DNA of 23,495 bases, from contig JAFSXO010000031.1 in assembly GCA_017444045.1 (NCBI GenBank), forward strand, positions 1-23,495. Direction: 5' to 3'. The number at the start of each line of letters is the position of its first letter. Within the stretch, counting starts at the first letter, position 1. The notes below the pieces were generated by a model. It was not told the DNA's origin, did not search any database, and was given only the letters and a program-made list of their open reading frames with translations. Below are positions 15,575 through 23,495 of the stretch, one piece after another. The stretch comes from a bacterium (GTDB lineage: Bacteria; Vulcanimicrobiota; Xenobia; Xenobiales; Xenobiaceae). The translations under genes were made by a program, and so were the position numbers.

Positions 15575-16777
15575 TTATGTCCGGCGGCGCAGCTCTTCCA
15601 GCCTGCGGGCCTCCAGCGCCGTCTGGCGCACACCGTCAATCGCCGCCACGAACAATTCCATCCCAGCGTCGAGCGTCTCGCTCTGCATAGTAGCCCCGAG
15701 CTCTTCAAAATACGCGACAGCGCGCGACACATTGCTTCCGTTGGCCGACAGCATGTCCTGAATATTCTGGGCGATCTGGCATTCCTCGGCGCTGCTGTCG
15801 CTGTTATAGGCAGCCATCGCGCTTAGGCGGCCGCCGATATAGTCCAGGCTGTCGACTACACTCTGGACTGTCGAATAAAACTCATCAAAGGCAATGCTGC
15901 CCGCCCGCAGCATATCGGCCGCCTGGGTTACCTGATCCAAATATGCCGGCACCTCGAAGGCTTCGGCGGGCACTATATCCTGCTCATACGAGCGGTCGGG
16001 CATAATGGCTCCGCACGAGGAGCATTTCTTTTCCCACTGGGCGACATTCTCGCCGCAGATCGGACAGGCAAAGCCAGACCTGCCCGCCGGGCTGTCAGAC
16101 CCGAAATCGACGGCCAGAAGCGCCTCTCCGGTAGTCTTAAGATTCTGCAGCGCCTGCGGAAGGCCCTCGATGTCGCAATTTGAGCACACCTCGAACATCT
16201 GCAGCAGAGCGGCACAGTGCTCCTCGACATAGGGCGGATTGTACTGCTTCATAAACAGAGCGTCAGCCGCCGGGCGCAGACGCTCCAAGCGACGCGTCAG
16301 GAATGACCAGTCGCGCCGGCCGGCCAGAACTGCCTGGCCTGCCTGCAGAATCTCGTTCAGCCCCGACGCGCTGGACAGCTTAGGCTTCTCGTAGCGATAC
16401 TCATGCTGCTGGCGCAGTATATCCTCGAGCTGGCGCAGGGATTCAATGATGGCGATAACGTTCAGCACCGTAAGATCGTGCTCGTTATTCTTAATAGAGC
16501 GGTAGGTTACCGTAAATATCTGGCCCAAACGCTCCAGCACGCCAAAGCCAGCCGCAATCAGCGACAGCTCCTTTTCGTCATAATCGTAATTGTCGAGACT
16601 GCGCTTAAAACCAGCAAAAAAAGCGGAAAGCACCAGATCGCAGGCACGCAAATCTGTTTCGGCACAGCAAAGGGGGAGACCATTTTCCTCGCAGTCTGTC
16701 AGCTCTTCTATAAACTTGCGCAGAGGAGGAACGAGCCTCGGAAAATTATCGTCTATTGCTGGAAAATGTAAGTCCAT
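15575..16777 (-). CDS. Zinc-ribbon protein of unknown function (second of tandem paralogs)
   Basis: This 400-residue, mostly helical, soluble protein has a central four-cysteine zinc ribbon: CPICG (Cys238, Cys241) and CSSCG (Cys252, Cys255), in the frame FACPICG....WE..C.SC.A.MP. The N-terminus (FPAIDDNFPRLVP) and the segment before the ribbon (NEIL.AG.AVL....DW.FL..RLE.L.P, then KTTGEAL) are shared with the upstream gene, so the two are paralogs. AAAGGGG lies 5 nt before the ATG, a good ribosome site. It is the last gene of the run, 62 nt after its paralog. No signal peptide or membrane span is seen. No known family is recognised; a structural or adaptor role is only a guess. Confidence 0.87.
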   Translation of the reverse strand: MDLHFPAIDDNFPRLVPPLRKFIEELTDCEENGLPLCCAETDLRACDLVLSAFFAGFKRSLDNYDYDEKELSLIAAGFGVLERLGQIFTVTYRSIKNNEHDLTVLNVIAIIESLRQLEDILRQQHEYRYEKPKLSSASGLNEILQAGQAVLAGRRDWSFLTRRLERLRPAADALFMKQYNPPYVEEHCAALLQMFEVCSNCDIEGLPQALQNLKTTGEALLAVDFGSDSPAGRSGFACPICGENVAQWEKKCSSCGAIMPDRSYEQDIVPAEAFEVPAYLDQVTQAADMLRAGSIAFDEFYSTVQSVVDSLDYIGGRLSAMAAYNSDSSAEECQIAQNIQDMLSANGSNVSRAVAYFEELGATMQSETLDAGMELFVAAIDGVRQTALEARRLEELRRRT

Positions 16778-16839
16778 AAGAACCCCTTTGCATGCTCGCT
16801 GCCAATCTGAAGCCCGACAACGCCATACGGCTTAACAGC

Positions 16840-18042
16840 TTAACCGCTGATGGAGCGGAAGTCCTGAATTACCGTATGCATCTGGCGCATATCTTCAACA
16901 CCTGCGACAACGTATTCCAGCGCGTTATCTACAGCCTGCTGATCTACGGGAACCACGATGGTATCGAAGATCTCCAAAGCGTTGAAAAACTTGGTCAGAC
17001 CGTTTTCGGCCAGCTCAAAGGAGCGCTGCATGGCCTCGCTTTCTGCCTGGGTAGTGGCCTGGGCCTGCTTTAGCGACAGATTTTCCAGCTGGGTCAGAGC
17101 ATTTTCGCTGCGTATGCGCAGCCCCTCGACAGCCTTGCGGAAATCTCCGAAAAACTGCTTCTGATTGTGCGACATAAGGCGCACCGTCTCGAACAGCTTC
17201 TGAACGTAATCCGGCATCATCTCAAACATGGCAGCGTCTTCGGTCAGCGCCGCCGTGCCGCTTATCGGCTCGGGCATACGGGCATGGCAGGACGGGCAGG
17301 TGCGCTCGTACTTAGTAAAGCTGGCCCCGCAGCGCGGGCAGGCAAAGACCTGCTCTTCCTTTTTTGACAGGGCCTTCTGCACCTTCATCAGCGCCTCGCC
17401 GGTGCTCTTTACCTCTTCCAGCGCAGCTTCAAGGCCGTCTATGTCCTTGCTGCTGACGCAGGCTGCCAGCTTGTCGAGAGCCGCGTCATGCTCTGCCACA
17501 CCGGACGGCAGGCTGTCATTCTCCAGCAGCTTGTTCCATTCCGGAATGAGGAACTCCAAACGCCCGGCCAGCAGATCCCAGTCGCCCTTTTTGTCGAGCA
17601 CGATTCTGCCTGCGGCCAGCAGATTGTCGATAACTGGAACGCTGGAATACTGCCCCTTGCTGCGCCCGGCCTCTTTTAGGCGCTGGTTAGCGGCCTCCAG
17701 CTTTTTAAGGTGGCCGCATATCTCAGCCGTGCAGGTCACCGCGTTGTCGACATCGTTGGCTTCCATAAAACTGTAAAGCTTGGACATAGAAGAACTGATG
17801 CGGGCGAAAATACCGATAATCTCCAGAACCAGCTTGCCATTCTCCTGGGGTATTTCGCGCAGCCGCACTACATTCATAAAACTGCTCAGCAAATGCCCAA
17901 AATTTGCGTCACACTCCTGGAACTCATTGATGGCGCATTCTATATCGACTCCACCCTCGACGCATTCGGTAAGCAATTTCACCAGACGGCGGAAAGAAGG
18001 GACTATCCGCGGAAACGAATCATCTATAACAGGAAAACTCAT
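16840..18042 (-). CDS. Zinc-ribbon protein of unknown function (first of tandem paralogs)
   Basis: The ATG at 18042 gives exactly 400 residues, the same length as the paralog downstream, and places FPVIDDSFPRIVP at the N-terminus. An in-frame GTG two codons earlier is also possible and would align MxxxFP exactly. An upstream start at 18135 would overlap the prenyl synthase gene and add unrelated sequence. The central ribbon is CPRCG (Cys235, Cys238) and CPSCH (Cys249, Cys252) within FACPRCG....YE..CPSC.ARMP. Helical regions flank it. It shares NLLAAG.IVL....DW.LL..RLEFL.P and KSTGEAL with its neighbour. The ribosome site is weak (GTGAG). It lies 68 nt after the prenyl synthase. Function is unknown. 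Confidence 0.85.
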   Translation of the reverse strand: MSFPVIDDSFPRIVPSFRRLVKLLTECVEGGVDIECAINEFQECDANFGHLLSSFMNVVRLREIPQENGKLVLEIIGIFARISSSMSKLYSFMEANDVDNAVTCTAEICGHLKKLEAANQRLKEAGRSKGQYSSVPVIDNLLAAGRIVLDKKGDWDLLAGRLEFLIPEWNKLLENDSLPSGVAEHDAALDKLAACVSSKDIDGLEAALEEVKSTGEALMKVQKALSKKEEQVFACPRCGASFTKYERTCPSCHARMPEPISGTAALTEDAAMFEMMPDYVQKLFETVRLMSHNQKQFFGDFRKAVEGLRIRSENALTQLENLSLKQAQATTQAESEAMQRSFELAENGLTKFFNALEIFDTIVVPVDQQAVDNALEYVVAGVEDMRQMHTVIQDFRSISG

Positions 18043-18110
18043 ACTCACAATTTCTATTTTCTTTAAGCAGCTATTTCTTCCTTTATGTTTGCCCGCCAGT
18101 CTGGGCAAAC

Positions 18111-19097
18111 CTAGGCATTGCGCACTACGGCCCAAAGCGCCAGATCGCGGAGTGCCTGCGCCGAAGGCTCAGCGGCAAAGCTGTCCAGCTCGGCTGCCGC
18201 CTCTGACGCCAGAGCGCGGGCCGTCTCCAGGGCGCGCTCTTTGGCCTCCTGCCGCCCCAGCACAGCCATCAGCTCCTGGCGCACGCCGTCACTGTAAGGC
18301 TGCTCCAGCAGGCTCAGCAGCTCCTTCCGCTCGCCGGGAGAGGCACTGTCCCGAGCCAAAAGCAGAGGCAGAGTGTATTTGTGTTCGGCTATATCGTTAA
18401 AAATCGGCTTGCCCAGCGCCTGGGAATCGCCCCAGATATCCAGGACGTCGTCAGTAATCTGAAAGGCTAGGCCGAGATTAAGGCCATAGGCGCTCAGCCT
18501 ATCGGCCTGCTGACGGGAAGCCCCCGAGAGAACTGCCCCTATACGGCAGCAGGCGGAGATCAGCGATGCCGTTTTGCCCCTTATTATATCCATATAGGCC
18601 GATACAGAGGTCTGCCGATCTCCCTTATGGCGCAGCTCCAGCAGCTGCCCCAGGCTCATTTCCTTGGCCGCCGAGGTCATTATGGTGATTATCTCATCGC
18701 TGTGAAGGGAGGCGAGCACATGCGTAGCCTGCGCCAGAACATAATCTCCTAGCAGAATAGAGCATTTATTGCCCAGGCTGGAATTTAGCGTGCCGACTCC
18801 GCGGCGCGTTACCGTCTCATCTATGACATCGTCGTGAAAAAGCGAGGCCAGATGCACGGCCTCGAGAGCTGCCGCAGCGCGGCAGCAGTCTTCGCCGATC
18901 GGCTTAAACAGTGACGCGGCAAGCAGCAGAAGCACAGGGCGCAGCCTTTTGCCGTGAAGATATGGCGACAGAGACAGCTGCAGATCAGCCATGGAGGACA
19001 GATCCGTCAGCTGCTGCAAATGGCGCTCAGCGCGCTGCAGCTCCGCGTTTATATGCGCCGCTGAAGCAGGCAGGCTGTTTTCATTGAACTGAATCAT
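18111..19097 (-). CDS. Long-chain polyprenyl diphosphate synthase
   Basis: This 328-residue trans-prenyltransferase adds isopentenyl units to make the chain of a quinone or a related lipid. GKRLRP (49-54) binds diphosphate. The first Asp-rich motif is HDDVIDE (Asp89, Asp90, Asp93) and the second is FQITDDVLD (Asp216, Asp217, Asp220). The residue five before the first DD is Ala84, a small residue that leaves the chain channel open, as in hepta- to decaprenyl synthases. It therefore resembles IspB/HepT rather than a farnesyl synthase. It overlaps the upstream TPR gene by 17 nt, so translation is coupled. Exact product length cannot be read from sequence. It is probably essential if it is the only such gene. 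Confidence 0.94.
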   Translation of the reverse strand: MIQFNENSLPASAAHINAELQRAERHLQQLTDLSSMADLQLSLSPYLHGKRLRPVLLLLAASLFKPIGEDCCRAAAALEAVHLASLFHDDVIDETVTRRGVGTLNSSLGNKCSILLGDYVLAQATHVLASLHSDEIITIMTSAAKEMSLGQLLELRHKGDRQTSVSAYMDIIRGKTASLISACCRIGAVLSGASRQQADRLSAYGLNLGLAFQITDDVLDIWGDSQALGKPIFNDIAEHKYTLPLLLARDSASPGERKELLSLLEQPYSDGVRQELMAVLGRQEAKERALETARALASEAAAELDSFAAEPSAQALRDLALWAVVRNA

Positions 19098-20538
19098 CCG
19101 CGCTGGTATCTCCCTGGCTGATACAGACTAAATCCGCCAGCCGCTCGCGCAGCAAATGCATATCGGCGCTGACCGCCTGGGCGATATGCAGACGGCTTTC
19201 CCGCTGTTCCCCAAGCATAATGTATGCCTGGCCTAAACCATACTGAGCTTCGGGAAGCTTGGCAAAGCTCTCCAAAGCGCTCTTCCAGGCTGAAACCGCT
19301 TCTGAGTAGCGGTGCTGCAAAAATTTAGTCCGGCCCATATAGTGGTTGGCAAAGGCCGTATCTTTATCGTAAACCAACGCCTGGCGCAGCAGCCTTTCGG
19401 CGAACAGCACCAAACGCACCGACTTCTCGGCATACGGCTTAGAGCGGTCGCGATCGTATTCCGCCATAGCCAGCAGACCTTCTGCCAGGCTGAACGCGCA
19501 CTGATAGCTCTTAGGCGAGGAGCAATAGGAGCGGTACAGCTCGTGCAGAGCAATGGAGAACTGCTCCAGCTGCTCCTTCCTAGGCATCTCCCAGGCTCGC
19601 TGCAGGCGTTCGGTGCCTGTGCCGTATAAGGATATGCCGCCAACTGACGCGTCTTTAGGCAAAGCGGGCAGATAAGGCTTTAATTCCTGGGCTAATTCCT
19701 GCGGATCGTCTATCTCGTTGGCCTTAGGCGTTACCGCTGTCTTTTCGCCGGAATTTTCCTCTTTGTCCGCGGGCTCTTCTGCATTATTCTCGCCCGCGCT
19801 TGCTGCCGCGTTTGCCAGCTCAGCGGCGTTTTTTCCGTCCAGACCTGACGCCTCGTCTGCCGGCCCGCCTTCAGCTGCCTGAACGCCTTCAGTGCCTTCC
19901 GCATTATCCTCTGCGGTGCGGCTCTTTTTCTCTTCCGGAGGCACTTCGCTGCGAGGTACAGCCGCGCCAAGGCCTTCCAGGAGATCAGCCTCCGGAAGCT
20001 CGTGCGGCAGAATGGCCTTTTCTACGGCCATAGCCAAACGGCAGATCAGCAGGGGAGATACGGTTATATCAAAGGAATCGGTCTTGCCGCGTTTATGTTT
20101 GAGCAGATCCAGAGCCTCGGATGTGCGCCCCTGAAGCAGAAAACACAGAGCCTGCGCGGTGGGCAGAGCCTGATTGCCGGAGCAGATGCGGCGCAGCTCA
20201 TCCAAAAAGCCCTGAGCTTCGGAAAGCTTGCCCTCATCAAGGGCTAAAATAGCGCTGAACAGCTCCAAAGCAGGATTATTCTTCAGCTTCTGCCTGGCCA
20301 TTCCTAAAGCTCGGCGGCTGTCGTCAAAGCGTCCCAATTCGGTATAAGCGCGGCTAATCTGCAGCCAGGACGTACCGCTGGGCTGGGACTGCTCCGCTTC
20401 TCGCAGAAGCGCTTCTGCCTGCTGCAGGTCTGCCTCTGTAGCGCCCAGCTGGACAGCTATTCTGTTGGCTTTGGCTATTAATCGCACCGAACGGCTCACG
20501 CGGTCACAAATCCTTTGCAAAAAAATTGGTAAAGACAA
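19081..20538 (-). CDS. TPR-repeat protein with acidic linker
   Basis: The open frame gives 485 residues. Helical TPR-like repeats occur at about 36-150 (AEALLREAEQ, SRAYTELGRFDDSRRAL) and again at about 320-470 (FAERLLRQALVYDKDTAFANHYMGR, QYGLGQAYIMLGE). Between them lies a low-complexity Ala/Glu/Asp/Asn-rich linker (about 195-280), probably disordered. No signal peptide is clear. The start is uncertain: TTG at 20538 has no ribosome site, and an in-frame GTG at 20499 lies 11 nt after AAAGGA. It overlaps the prenyl synthase by 17 nt and heads the four-gene run. A scaffold role is usual for TPR proteins, but the partner is unknown. Confidence 0.83.
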   Translation of the reverse strand: MSLPIFLQRICDRVSRSVRLIAKANRIAVQLGATEADLQQAEALLREAEQSQPSGTSWLQISRAYTELGRFDDSRRALGMARQKLKNNPALELFSAILALDEGKLSEAQGFLDELRRICSGNQALPTAQALCFLLQGRTSEALDLLKHKRGKTDSFDITVSPLLICRLAMAVEKAILPHELPEADLLEGLGAAVPRSEVPPEEKKSRTAEDNAEGTEGVQAAEGGPADEASGLDGKNAAELANAAASAGENNAEEPADKEENSGEKTAVTPKANEIDDPQELAQELKPYLPALPKDASVGGISLYGTGTERLQRAWEMPRKEQLEQFSIALHELYRSYCSSPKSYQCAFSLAEGLLAMAEYDRDRSKPYAEKSVRLVLFAERLLRQALVYDKDTAFANHYMGRTKFLQHRYSEAVSAWKSALESFAKLPEAQYGLGQAYIMLGEQRESRLHIAQAVSADMHLLRERLADLVCISQGDTSADDSVQ

Positions 20539-20639
20539 TTCGTTACAGCAGCATTTTTCACCTGCCAGAAAGCCCGTATTCCTGCCCTAAACGCCCTAGC
20601 TGATGAAACCATCAGAGACCCTATGTCCGCCCGGATGTA

Positions 20640-20708
20640 ATTCTCAGCGCCTAAGAATGAGATTACCCTCGCATCTAGAACTATATATGCTCAAACTTCC
20701 TATTCTCA
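20640..20708 (+). promoter_or_regulatory. Possible operator region upstream of fur
   Basis: The region between the divergent TPR and fur genes has inverted repeat ATTCT (20640-20644) / AGAAT (20654-20658), with TCTCA/TGAGA nested around it. ATTCTCA recurs at 20702-20708, 32 nt before the fur ATG. It does not match the classical Fur box well. Autoregulation of Fur-family genes is common, so an operator here is plausible but weakly supported. Confidence 0.25.
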
Positions 20709-20739
20709 CCTAGATATTGTTTTAACAGAGGAGATTATA

Positions 20740-21207
20740 ATGGCTATTGTACGCCGCAAAACCGCGCAGCGCGATGTGGTGCTGCATGTACTTACCATAG
20801 CGGGGCGTCCTCTGTCCCCCCAGGAGATTTTCGACATAGCCAAAGACCAAGTGCCTTCGCTGGGCATAGCCACAGTCTACCGCAATATAAAGACCTTAAC
20901 CGAAAACGGCACGCTGAAGCCCGTGGAGCTTCCCGGCACCGTTCAGCGCTACGAGCTGGCCGGCAAGCACCACCACCATCACTTCCACTGCAACACCTGC
21001 GGCAAGGTGTATGAAATCGAAGGCTGCTCCATGCAGCACGACGATCACCCGAATGTGCCGGAAGATTTTGAAGTTGACGACCATGTCGTAGTGCTTTACG
21101 GCCGCTGCGCGGACTGCACGCAGCACGAAGCCGTCAAGGAAAATACAGCCCCAAGCCAGCCGGCAAATGCACCGTCCCAGCTTGCAGGAATGGTAAGCCA
21201 GCCATAA
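20740..21207 (+). CDS. Fur-family metal-dependent regulator
   Basis: This 155-residue protein has a winged-helix DNA-binding domain (about 8-75; recognition helix around ATVYRNIKTL, 44-53). A metal-binding dimerization domain follows. Structural zinc ligands are Cys84, Cys87, Cys123 and Cys126 (HCNTCG, GRCADC). The regulatory site includes Glu72 (RYE) and a run of five His (77-81) plus His83. Glu at the RYE position is as in Fur/Zur and unlike the Asp of PerR, so a peroxide sensor is less likely. The metal (Fe, Zn or Mn) cannot be fixed. The last ~25 residues are a Pro/Gln/Ala-rich tail not usual in the family. AGAGGAG lies 7 nt before the ATG. Confidence 0.93.
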   Translation: MAIVRRKTAQRDVVLHVLTIAGRPLSPQEIFDIAKDQVPSLGIATVYRNIKTLTENGTLKPVELPGTVQRYELAGKHHHHHFHCNTCGKVYEIEGCSMQHDDHPNVPEDFEVDDHVVVLYGRCADCTQHEAVKENTAPSQPANAPSQLAGMVSQP

Positions 21208-21215
21208 GCTCCAGC

Positions 21216-22046
21216 GTGCGCAGCATCGTCTTACAGGGAATGCGCTGGCTGCTGCTCAGCGTTTTGGCTTTGGCGGCCGCCGCCCCGTTCTGGTGGATGG
21301 TTACAGTATCCCTGCGCGCCGACGGTGTGTTTGGCTCCAGCCTAGCCGAGCTGTTCTGGCCCGCGCATTTTACCCTAGAGTATTATGCCAAGCTCTGGGC
21401 GCTGCGCGAGCAGCTTCCCTTGCTGCGTTTTTTTGCCAACTCAGCCCTGCTCTGCGCTATAGGCGTAGTTTTGGAGGTGTCTTTAGCTTCGCTGGCGGCC
21501 TTCCCGTTAGCGCGCCGGGATTTCCCCGGAAAAAGCGCGGTAGCGGTAGCTCTAGCGGCAGCGCTCATGCTTCCCACCCAGGCTAACCAGATAGTCAATT
21601 TCACGACCATACGCTTCCTGGGGCTATACGACACCCTGCTGGCCGTGGTTCTGCCCGGGGCGGTAAGCGTATTCGGCATTTTTCTCATGCGGCAGGCGTT
21701 TTTGATCATACCCCAGGAGCTGGAGGATGCGGCCCGGCTCGACGGCTGCGGCGAGTGGGGGATATTCTGGCACATCATGCTGCCCCTGACCAAATCCACC
21801 CAGGCTACTCTGGCGCTGTTTGCCACAGTAGCCCAATGGAATGCCCTGCTTTGGCCGCTAGTTGTTCTGAAATCGACAGAGCTGTACCCATTGAGCGTAG
21901 GCCTGGCCTATCTGTCGGAGACCTTCGATTCAGAATTCCGCCTGGTGGCCGCCGGCACCGTTTTGGGCACTCTGCCCCTGATTATCCTATTCCTGGCCAT
22001 CCAGAAGCAGTTCATCCGCGGCATTACCGCCGGAGCCGTCAAGTAG
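21216..22046 (+). CDS. MalG-like sugar ABC transporter permease (orphan)
   Basis: This 276-residue inner-membrane permease of the carbohydrate uptake CUT1 type has about six spans (roughly 10-31, 73-98, 106-125, 139-160, 195-217, 244-262). The EAA loop that docks the ATPase is QELEDAARLDGCGEWGIFWHIMLP (167-190). WWMVTVSLR and FPLARRDFPGK are also typical. The GTG start lies 8 nt after the fur stop without a good ribosome site, so re-initiation after fur is likely. An ATG at 21240 is a less likely start. The partner permease, binding protein and ATPase are not in the window, so the substrate is unknown. Its coupling to a Fur regulator is unusual for a sugar permease. Confidence 0.88.
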   Translation: MRSIVLQGMRWLLLSVLALAAAAPFWWMVTVSLRADGVFGSSLAELFWPAHFTLEYYAKLWALREQLPLLRFFANSALLCAIGVVLEVSLASLAAFPLARRDFPGKSAVAVALAAALMLPTQANQIVNFTTIRFLGLYDTLLAVVLPGAVSVFGIFLMRQAFLIIPQELEDAARLDGCGEWGIFWHIMLPLTKSTQATLALFATVAQWNALLWPLVVLKSTELYPLSVGLAYLSETFDSEFRLVAAGTVLGTLPLIILFLAIQKQFIRGITAGAVK

Positions 22047-22364
22047 GCAGGGCATTGCCATCTAGCTAAGCCTATGGCGGTACGCTTCTCAGTTCGCATG
22101 TGCATATCAAAGCGCGCAGCTAGTACGCGCAAGACACATCTGAGCGCAGCGAAGCAGGGACAGCGCGAAAGCTGGTACAGAGCGAATATGTTCGCGAAAC
22201 GCTAACTAAATGGCAGTGATCCTTAAGTTAAGCAAAGTAAATGACATCAAAAAGTAGGGTAAATTAGTTTTATCTTGAAGGTTATATGGTTTAGAGTTTG
22301 CGTTCGCCAATAACGCGGCTTATTGTACAGACTCAAATAAACCTTCCCAGCGAGGATCAACGGT
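22047..22364. other. Intergenic region before the molybdenum hydroxylase gene
   Basis: This region holds the repeat copy at 22111-22215 and an AT-rich leader. A small inverted repeat GCGTT/AACGC (7-nt loop, about 22300-22316) is present. No strong promoter pair or riboswitch fold was recognised. GAGG (22352-22355) lies 9 nt before the ATG at 22365. Confidence 0.6.
22111..22215 (+). repeat. Dispersed intergenic repeat, copy B
   Basis: This copy matches copy A (7182-7287) over its whole length at about 85% identity, in the same orientation. The right part, from AATATGTTCGCGAAAC to CTAACTAAATGGCA, differs at one base. The left arm (CAGCTAGTACGCGC) and right arm (TTCGCGAAACGCTAACTA) are imperfect inverted repeats. 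It lies between the permease and the molybdenum hydroxylase gene, away from any frame. Confidence 0.85.
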
Positions 22365-23495
22365 ATGAGCTCATCTGAAAGTACAGCCAGGCAATTTGAT
22401 ATTGTTGGCTCATCTGCGCTGCGCCCCGATGCCCCAGGCAAGCTCACAGGACAGGCGCGCTATGTCAACGATCTCTCTTTTCCCGGAATGCTTCACGGTG
22501 CTGTCGTGCGCAGTACGCGCGCCAAGGCCAAGATCAAAAGCATCGATACCGCCACAGCAAAAGCCATGCCCGGAGTGCGGGCTGTGCTCACCTGGGAGGA
22601 TGTACCCAGCGATAACTGTGTACCTTTAGTCTCCTGCGATTTGCCGCTGTTGGCCAAAGACCAGGTGGACTATTATGGCGAGGGTATAGCCCTGGTCGCC
22701 GCCGAGACCTTGGAACAAGCTCAGGCAGCCGCCAGAGCAGTAACCATCGAATACGAAGATTTGGAGCCTGTACTGACGATCGAAGAGGGCTATGAGCAGA
22801 AATGGTTCCTGACGCAGTTCCATTTGGACGAAGAGGGGGTCGACGAGGCCTTTGCCGATCCCAACAATCTTATCACCGAGGGCACTTACGTTACCGGGTA
22901 CCAGGAGCACGCCTATCTCGAGACCAACGGCGCTTTGGTCATGCCCGACAACTACGGCGGCTATATTGCCTATGGCTCCATGCAGTGCCCTTTTTATGTG
23001 CAAAAGGGTGTGGCGCATATATTAAATATTGACTATCAAAAGGTGCGCGCAATTCAGAACGTAACCGGCGGCGGCTTCGGCGGCAAAGAAGACGCTCCCA
23101 GCACCCCTGCCTGTATGGCAGCCGTAATGTGCTACCATACTAAACGCCCTGTCAAGCTGATACTTTCCCGCGAAGAGGACATTGACAGCCTAAGCAAGCG
23201 CCATCCCTCCAAGGTTATCTTCAAAAGCGCCGTCGACCGAAAAACTGGGCTGATTAAAGCCGTAGACGTGCTGCATCTCATAAACTGCGGAGCTTATCTT
23301 ACGCTTTCATCAATCGTAATGTGGCGCGGCTTTCTGCACGCGGTTGGCCCCTATAAAGTGCCCTGCGCTCGGGTGCATTCATACGGCGTCGGCACCAACA
23401 CCGTGCCATGCGGGGCGTTCCGGGGCTTCGGTCAGCCCCAGGTGTGCTTCGTAGACGAGACGCACTGGAACGAGGTCGCCTCCAAGCTCGGCATG
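22365..23495 (+). CDS. Xanthine dehydrogenase-type molybdenum-binding subunit (5' part)
   Basis: The frame is open from ATG at 22365 to the window end: 377 codons of a protein usually about 750-780 residues, so it is cut by the edge. GKLTGQARYVNDL (25-37) and YYGEGIALVAAET (103-115) belong to the N-terminal hydroxylase domain. QEHAYLETNGALV (180-192), TGGGFGGKED (234-243) and AFRGFGQPQ (351-359) are molybdopterin/substrate-domain signatures of the xanthine dehydrogenase and aldehyde oxidoreductase family. The enzyme hydroxylates a purine or another aromatic or aldehyde substrate using water. FAD and 2Fe-2S subunits, if separate, are not in the window. The substrate is undecided. Confidence 0.92.
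   Translation, partial: MSSSESTARQFDIVGSSALRPDAPGKLTGQARYVNDLSFPGMLHGAVVRSTRAKAKIKSIDTATAKAMPGVRAVLTWEDVPSDNCVPLVSCDLPLLAKDQVDYYGEGIALVAAETLEQAQAAARAVTIEYEDLEPVLTIEEGYEQKWFLTQFHLDEEGVDEAFADPNNLITEGTYVTGYQEHAYLETNGALVMPDNYGGYIAYGSMQCPFYVQKGVAHILNIDYQKVRAIQNVTGGGFGGKEDAPSTPACMAAVMCYHTKRPVKLILSREEDIDSLSKRHPSKVIFKSAVDRKTGLIKAVDVLHLINCGAYLTLSSIVMWRGFLHAVGPYKVPCARVHSYGVGTNTVPCGAFRGFGQPQVCFVDETHWNEVASKLGM

Noticed and set aside
18043..18135. Upstream start at 18135 for the first zinc-ribbon gene
   Set aside because: It would overlap the prenyl synthase end and add 31 residues absent from the equal-length paralog.
22216..22364. Purine- or molybdenum-cofactor riboswitch before the molybdenum hydroxylase gene
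   Set aside because: I could not find the conserved core of either class; only a 5-bp hairpin is present. A covariance-model search would settle it.

Overview
This is a bacterial chromosomal window of medium-to-high GC with dense coding and short intergenic gaps. Starts are ATG, with some GTG and perhaps TTG, and AGGAG/GAGG-type ribosome sites precede many genes. It shows no phage genes, transposase, CRISPR array or plasmid genes. The source cannot be named from the sequence alone. A type IV pilin-like protein, lipoproteins, a Mo-hydroxylase subunit and a long-chain prenyl synthase fit a free-living or host-associated, possibly anaerobic, bacterium of a poorly sampled lineage. That placement is inference.

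Layout. (1) 1-157: two tRNA genes on the minus strand, one cut by the window edge and one complete tRNA-Pro(GGG), with a clear sigma70-type promoter. (2) 464-1005: a type IV pilin/pseudopilin gene with a 13-bp stem-loop in its leader and a strong terminator. (3) 3209-1004, minus: a B12-domain radical SAM enzyme coupled to a family 2 glycosyltransferase. (4) 4319-3435, minus: Fpg/MutM. (5) 4510-6060: a biotin-dependent carboxyltransferase. (6) 7098-6091, minus: a lipoprotein resembling glutaminyl-peptide cyclotransferase. (7) 7530-9091: two tandem, apparently paralogous, single-span membrane proteins of unknown function, ending in a bidirectional terminator shared with mfd. (8) 12682-9179, minus: Mfd. 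(9) 13147-15476: a membrane GAF-GGDEF protein with a ruined GGDEF motif but an intact RxxD site, then a small lipoprotein. (10) 20538-15575, minus: a four-gene run of TPR protein, long-chain polyprenyl diphosphate synthase and two paralogous 400-residue proteins, each with a central four-cysteine zinc ribbon. (11) 20740-22046: a Fur-family regulator followed by an orphan MalG-like ABC permease. (12) 22365 to the edge: the N-terminal half of a xanthine dehydrogenase-type molybdenum subunit.

The parts with most potential novelty are four: the zinc-ribbon pair in the prenyl synthase operon, the tandem membrane/coiled-coil pair behind a 28-bp palindrome, the PelD-like degenerate GGDEF protein, and a family of roughly 90-106 bp intergenic repeats. 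The repeats have two good copies (about 7182-7287 and 22111-22215) and two more degenerate ones (about 3303-3390 and 12765-12810). They carry imperfect inverted ends and look like a small non-autonomous element.
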